Source of the DNA: Mesoterricola silvestris
Lineage (GTDB): Bacteria > Acidobacteriota > Holophagae > Holophagales > Holophagaceae
NCBI RefSeq assembly: GCF_030295405.1
Contig: NZ_AP027080.1
Span: 1,984,001 to 2,048,000 of the forward strand
Reading direction: 5' to 3'
DNA length: 64,000 nt
Part shown: in pieces, positions 42,432-50,539 of the stretch
How the letters are laid out: every line of letters starts with the position of its first letter
How positions within the stretch are numbered: position 1 is the stretch's first letter
Translations under genes and position numbers: made by a program
The notes under the pieces: model-generated
The model's database searches: none
Seen by the model: the letters and a program-made list of their open reading frames with translations, nothing else
What the model was told of the DNA's origin: nothing

Positions 42432-43516
42432 TCCCCTGGCTCCTCCTCCCCTTCCGCGACGCCCTCCCGGGCTTCACCGTGTTCCGCTACATCACCTTCC
42501 GGGCCGCCATGGCCGCGGCGACGGCCATGGTCCTCTCCATCCTCCTGGGACCCTGGGTGATCCGCACCCTCACCCGGCTGAAGATGGGCCAGCCCATCCT
42601 GGAGGACAGCCCGGACACGCACCAGGCCAAGGCCGGCACCCCCACCATGGGCGGCCTGCTCATCGTGGGCACCATCCTGGCGTCGACCCTGCTGTGGTGC
42701 GAATTCCACAGCGGCGGCATCTGGGTGGCCCTGGTGTCCCTGGTGGGCTTCTGCGCCGTGGGCGCCATCGACGATACGCGAAAGCTCCTGCGCAAGCAGA
42801 ACCTGGGCCTGCGCAGCTGGCAGAAGATGCTGCTGCTGGTGGCCATCACCCTGCTGGTGTCCTGGCTCATCCTCCACTTCAATCTGCGGGGCACGGCCAC
42901 CAGCCACCTCTCGGTGCCCTTCTTCAAGAAGTTCCGCCCCGACGTGGGGGTCTTCCTGGTGCCCTGGATCTGCCTGGTGGTGGTGGGCACCAGCAACGCC
43001 GTGAACCTCACGGACGGCCTGGACGGCCTGGCCATCGGCGGCACCCTCATCGTGGCCGCCACCTTCGCCATCCTGGCCTACGTGGCCGGCAACGCGAAGA
43101 TGGCCCAGTACCTCTTCGTCCCCTTCGTGCCCGGGGGCGGCGAACTGGCCGTGTTCCTGGGCGCCATGAGCGGCGCCTCCCTGGGCTTCCTGTGGTTCAA
43201 CGCCCACCCCGCCGAAGTCTTCATGGGCGACACCGGCTCCCTGGCCCTGGGCGGCGCCCTGGGCACCGTGGCCATCATGATCAAGCAGGAACTGCTCCTG
43301 GTCATCGCCGGCGGCCTCTTCGTGCTGGAGGCCATGAGCGTGATCCTGCAGGTGGGCAGCTTCAAGCTGCGCGGCGGCAAGCGCATCTTCCGCATGGCCC
43401 CCTTCCACCACCACCTGGAGCTGGGCGGGCTGAAGGAGACCAAGGTGGTGATCCGGCTGTGGATCACGGCCATCGTCTGCTGCATGCTGGCGCTCAGTTC
43501 CCTCAAGCTCCGGTAG
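42428..43516 (+). CDS. mraY: Phospho-MurNAc-pentapeptide transferase MraY
   Basis: A 362-aa polytopic protein making lipid I at the inner membrane. Signatures: AGTPTMGGLLIV near residue 70, GAIDDTRKLLRKQNLGL near 113, NAVNLTDGLDGLAIGG near 190, EVFMGDTGSLALGG near 265 and the HHH motif in APFHHHLEL near 328. It overlaps murF by ATGA. Its stop codon (43514-43516) is followed without any gap by an antitoxin remnant in the same frame. Confidence 0.97.
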   Translation: MIPWLLLPFRDALPGFTVFRYITFRAAMAAATAMVLSILLGPWVIRTLTRLKMGQPILEDSPDTHQAKAGTPTMGGLLIVGTILASTLLWCEFHSGGIWVALVSLVGFCAVGAIDDTRKLLRKQNLGLRSWQKMLLLVAITLLVSWLILHFNLRGTATSHLSVPFFKKFRPDVGVFLVPWICLVVVGTSNAVNLTDGLDGLAIGGTLIVAATFAILAYVAGNAKMAQYLFVPFVPGGGELAVFLGAMSGASLGFLWFNAHPAEVFMGDTGSLALGGALGTVAIMIKQELLLVIAGGLFVLEAMSVILQVGSFKLRGGKRIFRMAPFHHHLELGGLKETKVVIRLWITAIVCCMLALSSLKLR

Positions 43517-43798
43517 CCGGGATCGCCGGAAGGAGATCGTCTGGATGCGCTGGTGACCCTCGTCGAAGCCTATGAGCGAATCCACTTCCCCATGGACCTG
43601 CCTGACCCCATCGAAGCGATCAAGTTCGTGATGGAGCAACGCGGGCTGAGTCCGAAGGACCTTGTGCCGGCCATTGGGCGGATGAACCGGGTGTATGAGG
43701 TCCTGAACCGCACCCGGCCTCTCACCCTCGCGATGATCCGGAACCTTCATGAAACCTTCGGCATACCAGCGGAGAGCCTGATCAAGCAAACGGCGTGA
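43517..43798 (+). pseudogene. HigA-type (COG5499) antitoxin, N-terminally truncated
   Basis: Starting at the codon after the mraY stop, the frame reads PGSPEGDRLDALVTLVEAY and continues through FPMDLPDPIEAIKFVMEQRG, the XRE helix-turn-helix (LSPKDLVPAIG, VYEVLNRTRPLTLAMIRNL) to IPAESLIKQTA. This is the C-terminal 90 or so residues of HigA antitoxins, which normally have about 40 more N-terminal residues. The only nearby start is GTG at 43553 without a proper ribosome site, and no toxin gene is adjacent. I read it as an insertion remnant. Confidence 0.75.
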
Positions 43799-44114
43799 GG
43801 CTTTGCGGAAGCCCGGGAAGACCGGGTCGGCGCCCATTCGAGAAGGAGCCCCATGTCGGAATCCTCCCGAGGCGTTCGGGGTGTGGAAACGCATCGATCG
43901 CCCGCATGGCGATCTGGTTCAACCTTTAACTTGGTTTTCTTTATCCTGCCTTTTCCCCTGAATCCGGTTAATCCCCGTTTGAACCCCGCAGGGAGTTGCC
44001 GCCATCTTGAATTGAGGTGGCCCATGGGAATCCAGGCCCCCCTCGCCGAGCAGAGATTTTTCCGGCTTCCATGGGATGAACGGAACTCGAAATCAAGGGC
44101 GTCGAGGAACTTTC
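43799..44114. other. Intergenic spacer inside the dcw cluster
   Basis: About 315 nt without a credible gene. It has a pyrimidine/AT-rich patch near 43921-43980 and leads into repeat copy C. Codon bias typical of this genome is absent in all frames. Confidence 0.5.
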
Positions 44115-44197
44115 GCTCCGGCCAACCTGAACTTCAGCCCTGCTGAAACTGGGATGAACGCCGATGGGTGGGATGGACGGGGATCCGCTCAACCTGG
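44115..44197. repeat. Dispersed repeat, copy C (single arm)
   Basis: Reverse-complement match to copy B over about 83 nt, from CGCTCCGGCCAACCTGAACT to CGCTCAACCTGG, including the core GGGATGAACGCCGAT. It lies between convergent genes in the interrupted dcw cluster. Confidence 0.85.
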
Positions 44198-44246
44198 AAA
44201 AGCCCCTTCATAAGGATTTCATGACACCTCGGGGTTGCCGACACGC

Positions 44247-44978
44247 CTAGAAGACGAGCGGTTCGGGTTCCCCGAAGATGAAGCCCTGGCCCCAGGGGAC
44301 GTCCGCGTCGATGACGGCCTGGAGTTCCTCGGTGGTCTCGATGCCTTCCACGATGTAGCCCACGCGCATGCGTTCGGCGAACCGGGACAGGGCGTTGAGC
44401 AGGGCGGCCTGGTAGGGGCGGCGGTGGATGCCGCGCACGAGGCTCTTGTCCACCTTGAAGAAATCGGGGGAGAGGTGGGCCATGTGGGCCAGGGAGGCGA
44501 TGCCCGAGCCCAGGTCGTCCACGGCGATGCGCACCCCCAGGGCCCGGAGGCGCTTGGAGAAGAACTCCAGCTGGTCGAGGCTGTGGCGGGAATAGCTTTC
44601 GGTGATCTCGAAGACGACCCGGTGGGGGGGGATGGACAGGTTCCAGAGCCAGGGCTCGATCTGGTACCAGAATTCGGGGTGCTCCAGGGTCAGGGGATCC
44701 AGGTTCACGAACAGGAGGTGGTCGGTGATGGGGTGGCGCTCGAGGGTGGTGAAGATGGCCCCCAGGCACAGGAGGTCCAGGCGCACCCGGGATTCCGCCG
44801 AGAGGGAGACGTCCACCAGGAGGTCGCCCACGGTGCGCATGACGCCGGGCTGGGTCTCGAAGCGGGTGAGCACTTCCCGGGCCACCGTGGCCCCGTCCTT
44901 GAGGTCGATGATCGAATGCGTGTAGGTGACCGCGGGACGCCGGAAATCCAGAATGCTCTCGAGTAGGGATTGGTTCAT
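44247..44978 (-). CDS. EAL-domain cyclic-di-GMP phosphodiesterase
   Basis: A 243-aa stand-alone EAL protein with no sensor domain or membrane segment. The signature motif is EVL (AREVLTRFE) instead of EAL, but the catalytic and metal ligands look present: Asn in LLFVNLDP, Glu in VFEITES, the DD pair in AVDDLGSGIASL, Lys in FKVDKSL, Glu in EGIETTEEL and the terminal WGQGFIFGEP. It is likely active, hydrolysing c-di-GMP to pGpG. It is oriented against the dcw genes and sits between mraY and murD. Confidence 0.9.
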   Translation of the reverse strand: MNQSLLESILDFRRPAVTYTHSIIDLKDGATVAREVLTRFETQPGVMRTVGDLLVDVSLSAESRVRLDLLCLGAIFTTLERHPITDHLLFVNLDPLTLEHPEFWYQIEPWLWNLSIPPHRVVFEITESYSRHSLDQLEFFSKRLRALGVRIAVDDLGSGIASLAHMAHLSPDFFKVDKSLVRGIHRRPYQAALLNALSRFAERMRVGYIVEGIETTEELQAVIDADVPWGQGFIFGEPEPLVF

Positions 44979-45050
44979 CCAGCTCCGCCTTGCCGAGGTC
45001 TATTTTCACTTCTTTTGCCGCCGGTGCCAAACTGGAAGAAAGGAGTGGGC

Positions 45051-46403
45051 ATGGGCAGGGTCGTGGTGGTGGGCGCGGGGCGTTCGGGGATGGGGGCTGC
45101 GGAGCACCTGGCGAAGGCGGGCAGGGACGTGGTGGTGACCGAGGGCAAGGCGGGCCCCGACGAGGCCGCTGCCGCTCGTTTGTCTGCTCAGGGCATCCCC
45201 GCCGTGTGGGGCTCCCATCCCATGACCCTGCTGGACGATTGCGAAGAGCTGGTGCTGAGCCCCGGGGTCAGCCCCGCCATCCCCTTCGCCGCGGAGGCCG
45301 CCCGGCGCGGGATCCCGGTCATCGGGGAGCTGGAACTGGCCCACCGGGCCCTGCGGGCCCGCCGGGACGATTCCATGGTCCTGGCCATCACCGGCACCAA
45401 CGGCAAGAGCACCACCACCGATCTCACGGCCCACCTCCTCAAGCAGGCGGGCCTTCCCGCCCGGGCCTGCGGCAACCTGGGCATCCCCCTGGTGGAGGCC
45501 CTGGAGGGGGCCGAGGAGGGCACGCGCTTCGCCCTGGAATGCTCCAGCTACCAGCTGGAGACGGTGCGGGACTTCCACGCCGAAGCCGCGGCCACGCTCA
45601 ATCTCACCCCGGACCACCTGGCCCGCCACGGCACCATGGAGGCCTACCGGGCCGCCAAGGTGCGGATCTTCGGCCACCAGACCCCCCGGGATCTGCGCCT
45701 GACGCCCCTGGCCGACCCCGCCTTCGAGGCCATGGCTCCGGGCGGGGGGCAGTCCGCGCATTTCGGCTGGACGGCCCCCGAGGGCCCCGGAGCCTGGTGC
45801 GATGACCACGGCACCCTCTGGCTGGTGGACGACCACGGCGAGCACCCCCTGGTGCACCGCACGCGCCTGCTGATCCCCGGCGACCACAACGTGGAGAACG
45901 CCCTGGCCGCCGCGGTGCTGGCCGGACACGGCGGCGCCGACCTGGACGCCATCCGGGAAGGGCTGCGCACCTATCCCGGGCTCGCCCACCGCATCGCCCT
46001 CTGCGGGGAGCGGGGCGGAATCAAGGCCTACAACGACTCCAAGGGCACCAACGTGGACGCCACCCTCATCGCCGCGCGGGCCCTGCCGGGGCCCCTGGTG
46101 CTGCTCCTGGGGGGCCAGGACAAGGGGAGCAGCTACGCCCCCCTGCGCGAGGCGCTCGCGGGCAAGCTGCGGTCCCTGGTGTTCCTGGGCGAAGCCATTC
46201 CCCAGCTGGAACGGGACCTGGGCGACCTGCCCCACGTGGCCGTCCAGCCCTTCGACGACGCCGTCGCCGCCGCGCTGGGCCTGGCCCGGGAGGGGGACCA
46301 GGTGCTCCTGAGCCCGGCCTGCGCCAGCTTCGACCAGTTCCGGAACTTCGAGGAGCGGGGGGAGCACTTCGAGGCGCTGATCCGCGACTGGGCCAAGGCC
46401 TGA
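45051..46403 (+). CDS. murD: UDP-MurNAc-L-Ala:D-Glu ligase MurD
   Basis: A 450-aa Mur ligase adding D-glutamate. Rossmann start VVVVGAGRSGMGAAEHL, LSPGVSPAIPF, ATP loop ITGTNGKSTTTDLT near residue 115, ECSSYQLETV, NLTPDHLARHG, GDHNVENALAA, NDSKGTNVDAT and SPACASFDQF are all standard MurD. The ATG at 45051 has AGGAG 5 nt upstream; longer frames run antisense into the EAL gene and were rejected. One nucleotide separates its stop from the next gene. Confidence 0.96.
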   Translation: MGRVVVVGAGRSGMGAAEHLAKAGRDVVVTEGKAGPDEAAAARLSAQGIPAVWGSHPMTLLDDCEELVLSPGVSPAIPFAAEAARRGIPVIGELELAHRALRARRDDSMVLAITGTNGKSTTTDLTAHLLKQAGLPARACGNLGIPLVEALEGAEEGTRFALECSSYQLETVRDFHAEAAATLNLTPDHLARHGTMEAYRAAKVRIFGHQTPRDLRLTPLADPAFEAMAPGGGQSAHFGWTAPEGPGAWCDDHGTLWLVDDHGEHPLVHRTRLLIPGDHNVENALAAAVLAGHGGADLDAIREGLRTYPGLAHRIALCGERGGIKAYNDSKGTNVDATLIAARALPGPLVLLLGGQDKGSSYAPLREALAGKLRSLVFLGEAIPQLERDLGDLPHVAVQPFDDAVAAALGLAREGDQVLLSPACASFDQFRNFEERGEHFEALIRDWAKA

Positions 46404-46404
46404 C

Positions 46405-48288
46405 ATGGACGCCGCGGCCGAAGTGCGGTACCTCTCCCTGGCCGGCCCCGGGCCCCGGGCCGGGCGGATCCTCGTGGTGGACGCGGACCGCCAGCGCCTC
46501 GGCCTCCTGGAGGAGGGCCGCCTGAAGGCGGAGTACCGCATCTCCACGGGCGCCGCGGGCATCGGCGGCGAGGACGGCTCCTTCCGCACGCCTCCGGGCT
46601 GGCACCGCATCCACGCCCGCATCGGGGAAGGGGCCCCCGCCGGCGCCGTCTTCCGGGAGCGGGTGGCCACCGGCGCCGTCTGGGAGGGCGAACCCCTGGG
46701 GGAGGACCTGATCCTCGGCCGGATCCTCACCCTGGACGGCCTGGAGCCGGGGGTGAACCGGGGCCCCGGCGTGGATTCCCTGCAGCGCACCATCTACATC
46801 CACGGCACGAACCAGCCCGGCCTCCTGGGGACCCCGGCCTCCCACGGGTGCGTGCGCATGGCCTGCGAGGACGTGCTGGAGCTCTTCGACCGGGTGCGGG
46901 AGGGGGACCGGGTGCTCATCGCCCGGGGCCCCATGGGCCGCCTCCATTTCGCCGGGGCCGGGGGCAGCGGCATGAGCGCCCTGGCCCAGTTCGCGGTGCG
47001 GGAGGGGCCCGTGAGCGGCAGCGACCGCGGCTTCGACCAGGGGCGCAACCCCGGGGGCCGGGCCCTGCTGGAGCAGGCCGGCGTGGCCATCCTCCCCCAG
47101 GACGGCTCCGGGGTCCAGGGCGCCGCGGCGGTGGTGTACTCCACCGCCGTGGAGGAGGAGGTGCCCGATATCCGGGAGGCGCGCCGCCTGGGGATCCCCC
47201 TCCTCCACCGGTCCGAACTGCTGGCCCACTACGTGGGGCGGTACCGGACCCTGGCCTTCTCGGGCACCAGCGGCAAGTCCACGTCGGTGGCCATGGCCTT
47301 CGAGATCCTGCGCGGGGCGGGCCGCGACCCCTCCGTCATCACCGGCGGCGACCTGCGCGCCCTGCGGGCCCAGGGGCTCTTGGGCAACGCCTGGGCCGGG
47401 GGCTCGGACCTGCTGGTGATCGAGGCCGACGAGAGCGACGGATCCCTGGTGCGGTACCGCCCCGCCGTGGGCGTCGTCCTGAACCTGCAGAAGGACCACA
47501 AGGCCATGGAGGAGGTGGCGGCCATGTTCGCCACCTTCAGGGCCCAGGCGCGGGAGGCCTTCTGCGTGGGGGACGCCCCGAACCTGGAGGCGCTGGCCAA
47601 GGACGCCCTGGTGTTCGGGCCGGGGTCCCGGGCGGACCTCCGGTGCGAGAACGTGGAGGAGGGCCCGGAGGGGTGCGCCTTCACGGTGCGGGGCGTGCGG
47701 TTCCACGTGCCCGTCCCCGGGCTGCACAACGTGGAGAACGCCCTGGCCGCCATCGCCGGGTGCTTCTCCGTGGGCGTGCCGCTGCCGGCCATGGCCGCGC
47801 CGCTGGCGGGCTTCCAGGGCGTCGCCCGGCGTTTCCAGAGCCTGGGCACGGCCCGGGGCGTGGAGGTGGTGGACGATTTCGCCCACAACCCCGCCAAGAT
47901 CGCCGCCTCCCTTCGCACCGCGCGCCACCGCGGGACCCGCGTGCTGGCGGTGTTCCAGCCCCATGGCTTCGGCCCCCTGCGCTTCCTCCGCAGGGAGTTC
48001 GTGGAGGCCTTCGCCCAGGGCCTGCGCCCCGGGGACCGGTTCTGGATGCTGGACGTCTTCTACGCCGGCGGCACCGTCACCCGGGACATCTCCTCGGAGG
48101 ATGTGGTGGCCGATATCCGCGCCCAGGGGGCCCCGGCCCTCCATGCCCCCTCCCGGGAGGGCCTCGTGGCGACCCTCGCGGCCGAGGCCCGGCCCGGGGA
48201 TATCGTCCTGATCATGGGCGCTCGCGACCCCTCGCTCACGGACCTGGCCCAGGCCGTGCTGGCGGCGCTCCGGAGCCCTGGGCCCTGA
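46405..48288 (+). CDS. Fusion protein: YkuD L,D-transpeptidase/carboxypeptidase domain + MurC-type Mur ligase
   Basis: A 627-aa protein with two unrelated peptidoglycan domains. Residues 1-175 form a YkuD (ErfK/YbiS/YcfS/YnhG) domain: RILVVDADRQRLGLLEEGRL, STGAAGIGGEDGSFRTPPGW, and the catalytic signature His133 (IYIHGTNQPG) to SHGC-VRM with Cys149. Residues 178-627 are a MurC-like ligase: HFAGAGGSGMSALA, ATP loop SGTSGKSTSVAM, VIEADESDGSLV, VPGLHNVENALAAIA, ARRFQSLG, VVDDFAHNPAKI and VLAVFQPHGFGPLRF. There is no signal peptide or membrane segment, so the YkuD domain should be cytoplasmic. Several ligase positions differ from standard MurC (Ser for His in the ATP loop, HNP for HHP). AAGG precedes the ATG; the gene is coupled to murD. 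It could be MurC, or a recycling ligase of Mpl-like role. Confidence 0.92.
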   Translation: MDAAAEVRYLSLAGPGPRAGRILVVDADRQRLGLLEEGRLKAEYRISTGAAGIGGEDGSFRTPPGWHRIHARIGEGAPAGAVFRERVATGAVWEGEPLGEDLILGRILTLDGLEPGVNRGPGVDSLQRTIYIHGTNQPGLLGTPASHGCVRMACEDVLELFDRVREGDRVLIARGPMGRLHFAGAGGSGMSALAQFAVREGPVSGSDRGFDQGRNPGGRALLEQAGVAILPQDGSGVQGAAAVVYSTAVEEEVPDIREARRLGIPLLHRSELLAHYVGRYRTLAFSGTSGKSTSVAMAFEILRGAGRDPSVITGGDLRALRAQGLLGNAWAGGSDLLVIEADESDGSLVRYRPAVGVVLNLQKDHKAMEEVAAMFATFRAQAREAFCVGDAPNLEALAKDALVFGPGSRADLRCENVEEGPEGCAFTVRGVRFHVPVPGLHNVENALAAIAGCFSVGVPLPAMAAPLAGFQGVARRFQSLGTARGVEVVDDFAHNPAKIAASLRTARHRGTRVLAVFQPHGFGPLRFLRREFVEAFAQGLRPGDRFWMLDVFYAGGTVTRDISSEDVVADIRAQGAPALHAPSREGLVATLAAEARPGDIVLIMGARDPSLTDLAQAVLAALRSPGP

Positions 48289-48294
48289 CGGGCG

Positions 48295-48326
48295 ATCCCG
48301 CGCGTCCGCCGGGGATGCTTTTTTTT
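48295..48326 (+). terminator. Probable intrinsic terminator after the fusion gene
   Basis: ATCCC (48295-48299) can pair with GGGAT (48312-48316), extended imperfectly, and is followed by GC and eight T residues (48319-48326). It ends the cell-wall operon. Confidence 0.55.
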
Positions 48327-48343
48327 CCCCTTGAATCCCATAC

Positions 48344-48458
48344 ATCGGCGTTCATCCCTGTTCCGCAGGGCCAGCGACAGGTTGGGCAGGCGCCTCCCGA
48401 GCGCGGGTCCGCCGCCCCATCCCTGCCCTGGCCCTGCGGAACAGGGATGAACGCCGAT
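48344..48458. repeat. Dispersed palindromic repeat, copy D (paired arms)
   Basis: Arms 48344-48374 and 48428-48458 are perfect 31-bp inverted copies, starting ATCGGCGTTCATCCCTGTT and ending CAGGGCCAG, separated by 53 nt. Same core as copies A-C. Confidence 0.92.
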
Positions 48459-48519
48459 TATTGGGATGAATGGGGAGCCCTTCGTCTGGCGGTGGCGGAT
48501 AATTTATTTATATTATGCC

Positions 48520-48771
48520 ATGCTCCTCGCCCTGGCCCTCCCCGCGCTCCTCCTCCTGGAATCCCCTCCCCGGCCCTCCCCCCGGAGCCTGGTTGATTTT
48601 CGCCTTGATCAACCCCCGGAACCCCGCGTCCAGCCGGCCTGGATCCTCCCCGATCCGCCGGATCCGCCGGTGCCCAAGGGCCGGGACGGTTCGGGGGACA
48701 TCTGGGGCTACGCCCCCGAGGCTTCCCTCAGCTCCGGTCGCCCAGGGAAAGGACCAGCACCGCGGCGATGA
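48520..48771 (+). CDS. Doubtful small exported proline-rich protein
   Basis: From the ATG at 48520 a frame of about 83 codons starts with a hydrophobic MLLALALPALLLLES and continues proline-rich (RVQPAWILPDPPDPPVPKG). Codon bias is moderate; its 3' end is antisense to the EamA transporter gene. A very AT-rich stretch (48498-48515) upstream could be a promoter. No family recognised; it may be spurious. Confidence 0.25.
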   Translation: MLLALALPALLLLESPPRPSPRSLVDFRLDQPPEPRVQPAWILPDPPDPPVPKGRDGSGDIWGYAPEASLSSGRPGKGPAPRR

Positions 48772-49603
48772 CCAGGGCCCCCCCGGCGAGCTGGGGCGCC
48801 CGGAGGTGCTCGCCCAGGAGCAGGGCGCCCAGGAGGGCCGCGGCCACGGGCTCCACGGTGCAGGCGATGGAGGCCTGGGTGGCGCTGATGCGGGAGAGGC
48901 CTTCCATGACGAGCACGGTGGGCACCACGGTGCCCAGCACCGCCAGGCCCGCCACGCTGGCCCAGGCGCCGGCGCCCAGGGCGGGGTGGATCCCCCCCAG
49001 GAAGGGCGCCAGGGCCAGGAAGACCAGGGTGGCGAAGGTGCTGATCCAGAGGGTGGACACCAGGGCGGGGACGCCCCGCTGGAGCCGGGCCCCCAGGAAC
49101 ATGTAGAAGGCGTAGCCCACGGAGCTGGCCAGGCCCAGGGCGACGCCCAGGGGGTCCAGGCGCGTGGCGGGGAAGCCGATGGCCAGGGCGATCCCGCCCA
49201 GGGCGAGCACCAGGGCCAGGAGGCCGCCCCTGCCGGGGCGCTCCCCGCGCAGGAGCCAGGCCAGGACCAGGACATGGGCGGGGTAGAGGTAGAGCAGCAG
49301 CACCGTCAGGGCCACCGGGATCCGGCGGCTGGACACGAAGAACAGCCCGGCCTCCAGCACGAAAAGGGCGCCCATGAGGGCCAGCCCCCCGAGCCGGGCC
49401 CGGGGGAGGCGGACCCCGTGGCGCCGGGGCACCAGGGCCCACAGGAGGAGCGCGGCCAGGGCGAAGCGCAGGGCCAGCGCGGTGGGAACGTCCACCCCCC
49501 GGGCGGCGGCGAAGCGGTTGAAGATGCCGATGGAGGCGAAGCTGCAGCCCGCCAGCACCACCAGGAGGATGCCGCCGGTGCGGGCGCGGGCCTCCGCCCT
49601 CAC
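48728..49603 (-). CDS. EamA/DMT-family permease
   Basis: A 291-aa membrane protein with ten predicted helices in two EamA repeats, the second starting near residue 150 (GVALGLASSVGYAFYMFLGA) with the conserved ending VEPVAAALLGALLLGEHL. These transporters move drugs, metabolites or amino acids, usually outward. It starts with GTG at 49603 in a GTGA overlap with the kdsB stop, so it is coupled to kdsB. Substrate unknown. Confidence 0.88.
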   Translation of the reverse strand: MRAEARARTGGILLVVLAGCSFASIGIFNRFAAARGVDVPTALALRFALAALLLWALVPRRHGVRLPRARLGGLALMGALFVLEAGLFFVSSRRIPVALTVLLLYLYPAHVLVLAWLLRGERPGRGGLLALVLALGGIALAIGFPATRLDPLGVALGLASSVGYAFYMFLGARLQRGVPALVSTLWISTFATLVFLALAPFLGGIHPALGAGAWASVAGLAVLGTVVPTVLVMEGLSRISATQASIACTVEPVAAALLGALLLGEHLRAPQLAGGALVIAAVLVLSLGDRS

Positions 49604-50379
49604 CGGGAGCGCATGAGGAGAAGGCCTTCCACCGCGGGGATATCCGCGGGGACGTCCACGCCCAGGCTCAGGTGCGGCGTGCGGGCCACCCCGATGGCCA
49701 TGCCCGCCGCCAGGGCCCGGAGCTGTTCGAGCATCTCGAGCTTCTCGAGGGGATGGGGGGGCAGGGCGGTGAAGGCGCGCAGGGCCTCGGGCCGGTAGCC
49801 GTAGATCCCCAGGTGGCGCAGGTAGGTCTCCAGGTGCTGGGGGCTCAGCCAGGGGCGGAAGTCGGCCAGGAAGAGGGTGCTGTTGCGCAGGTAGGGGATG
49901 GGGCTGCGGCTGAAGTAGAGGGCGCGGCTGTGGTCGTCCAGCACCACCTTGACGTTGTTGGGGTTGAAGAGTTCCTCCGCGCTGGTGAAGGGGCAGGCGG
50001 CCGTCGCCATGGGCAGGCCCGGGTTCCGCTCCAGGAGGCTCACCACGCCGGCGATGGTGGAAGGGTGCATGGCGGGTTCGTCGCCCTGGATGTTGAGCAC
50101 CACGTCGAAGGGCTCGCCCAGGGCGTCGTAGGCCGCGGCCACCCGGTCCGTGCCCGAGGGCAGCGCCGGGTCCGTGAGGACCACCCGGCCTCCGAATCCC
50201 TCCACCGCCGCGGCGATGCGCGCGTCGTCCGTGGCCACCACCACCGCGTCCACGCCCGGCGCGTCCCGGGCCGCCTCCCAGACCCACTGGATCATGGGCC
50301 GCCCGGAAATGAGGGCCAGGGGCTTGCCGGGAAACCGGGAGGCCTGGAATCGGGAAGGAAGGACGGCGAGCGTGCGCAT
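49600..50379 (-). CDS. kdsB: 3-deoxy-manno-octulosonate cytidylyltransferase KdsB
   Basis: A 259-aa CMP-Kdo synthetase that activates Kdo for lipid A core assembly. Motifs: LPSRFQASRFPGKPLALISG at the nucleotide-binding N-terminus, VVVATDDARI, PSGTDRVAAA, VVLNIQGDEPAMHP and HLGIYGYRPEAL; YLRHLG and the C-terminal GVDVPADIPAVE complete the family pattern. Its presence shows the organism makes Kdo-containing LPS. Confidence 0.96.
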   Translation of the reverse strand: MRTLAVLPSRFQASRFPGKPLALISGRPMIQWVWEAARDAPGVDAVVVATDDARIAAAVEGFGGRVVLTDPALPSGTDRVAAAYDALGEPFDVVLNIQGDEPAMHPSTIAGVVSLLERNPGLPMATAACPFTSAEELFNPNNVKVVLDDHSRALYFSRSPIPYLRNSTLFLADFRPWLSPQHLETYLRHLGIYGYRPEALRAFTALPPHPLEKLEMLEQLRALAAGMAIGVARTPHLSLGVDVPADIPAVEGLLLMRSR

Positions 50380-50539
50380 GGGAGCGGCCTTTCGGTGACG
50401 GTTTGATCATAGCAAGGCCGAGGCCCCATGGGCTTCCGGGGCCCGATGCCCGCTGCCCAGGAACTCCTGCGTGGAAAATTCGCGGCCGATCACGCACAAT
50501 CAAGGGTTTGGCTAGCAGGATCAGACACCGGAGGTTCCA

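Noticed and set aside
44970-45050. A longer murD start at 44970
   Set aside because: That extension is antisense to the EAL gene start and does not resemble MurD; the ATG at 45051 has AGGAG at proper spacing and begins directly with the Rossmann motif.
46405-48288. The YkuD-ligase fusion as an assembly error joining two genes
   Set aside because: The frame is continuous, codon bias is uniform through the junction, and the two domains meet cleanly within a few residues (about 175-178) without duplicated or lost motif parts. Read-level confirmation would still be useful.
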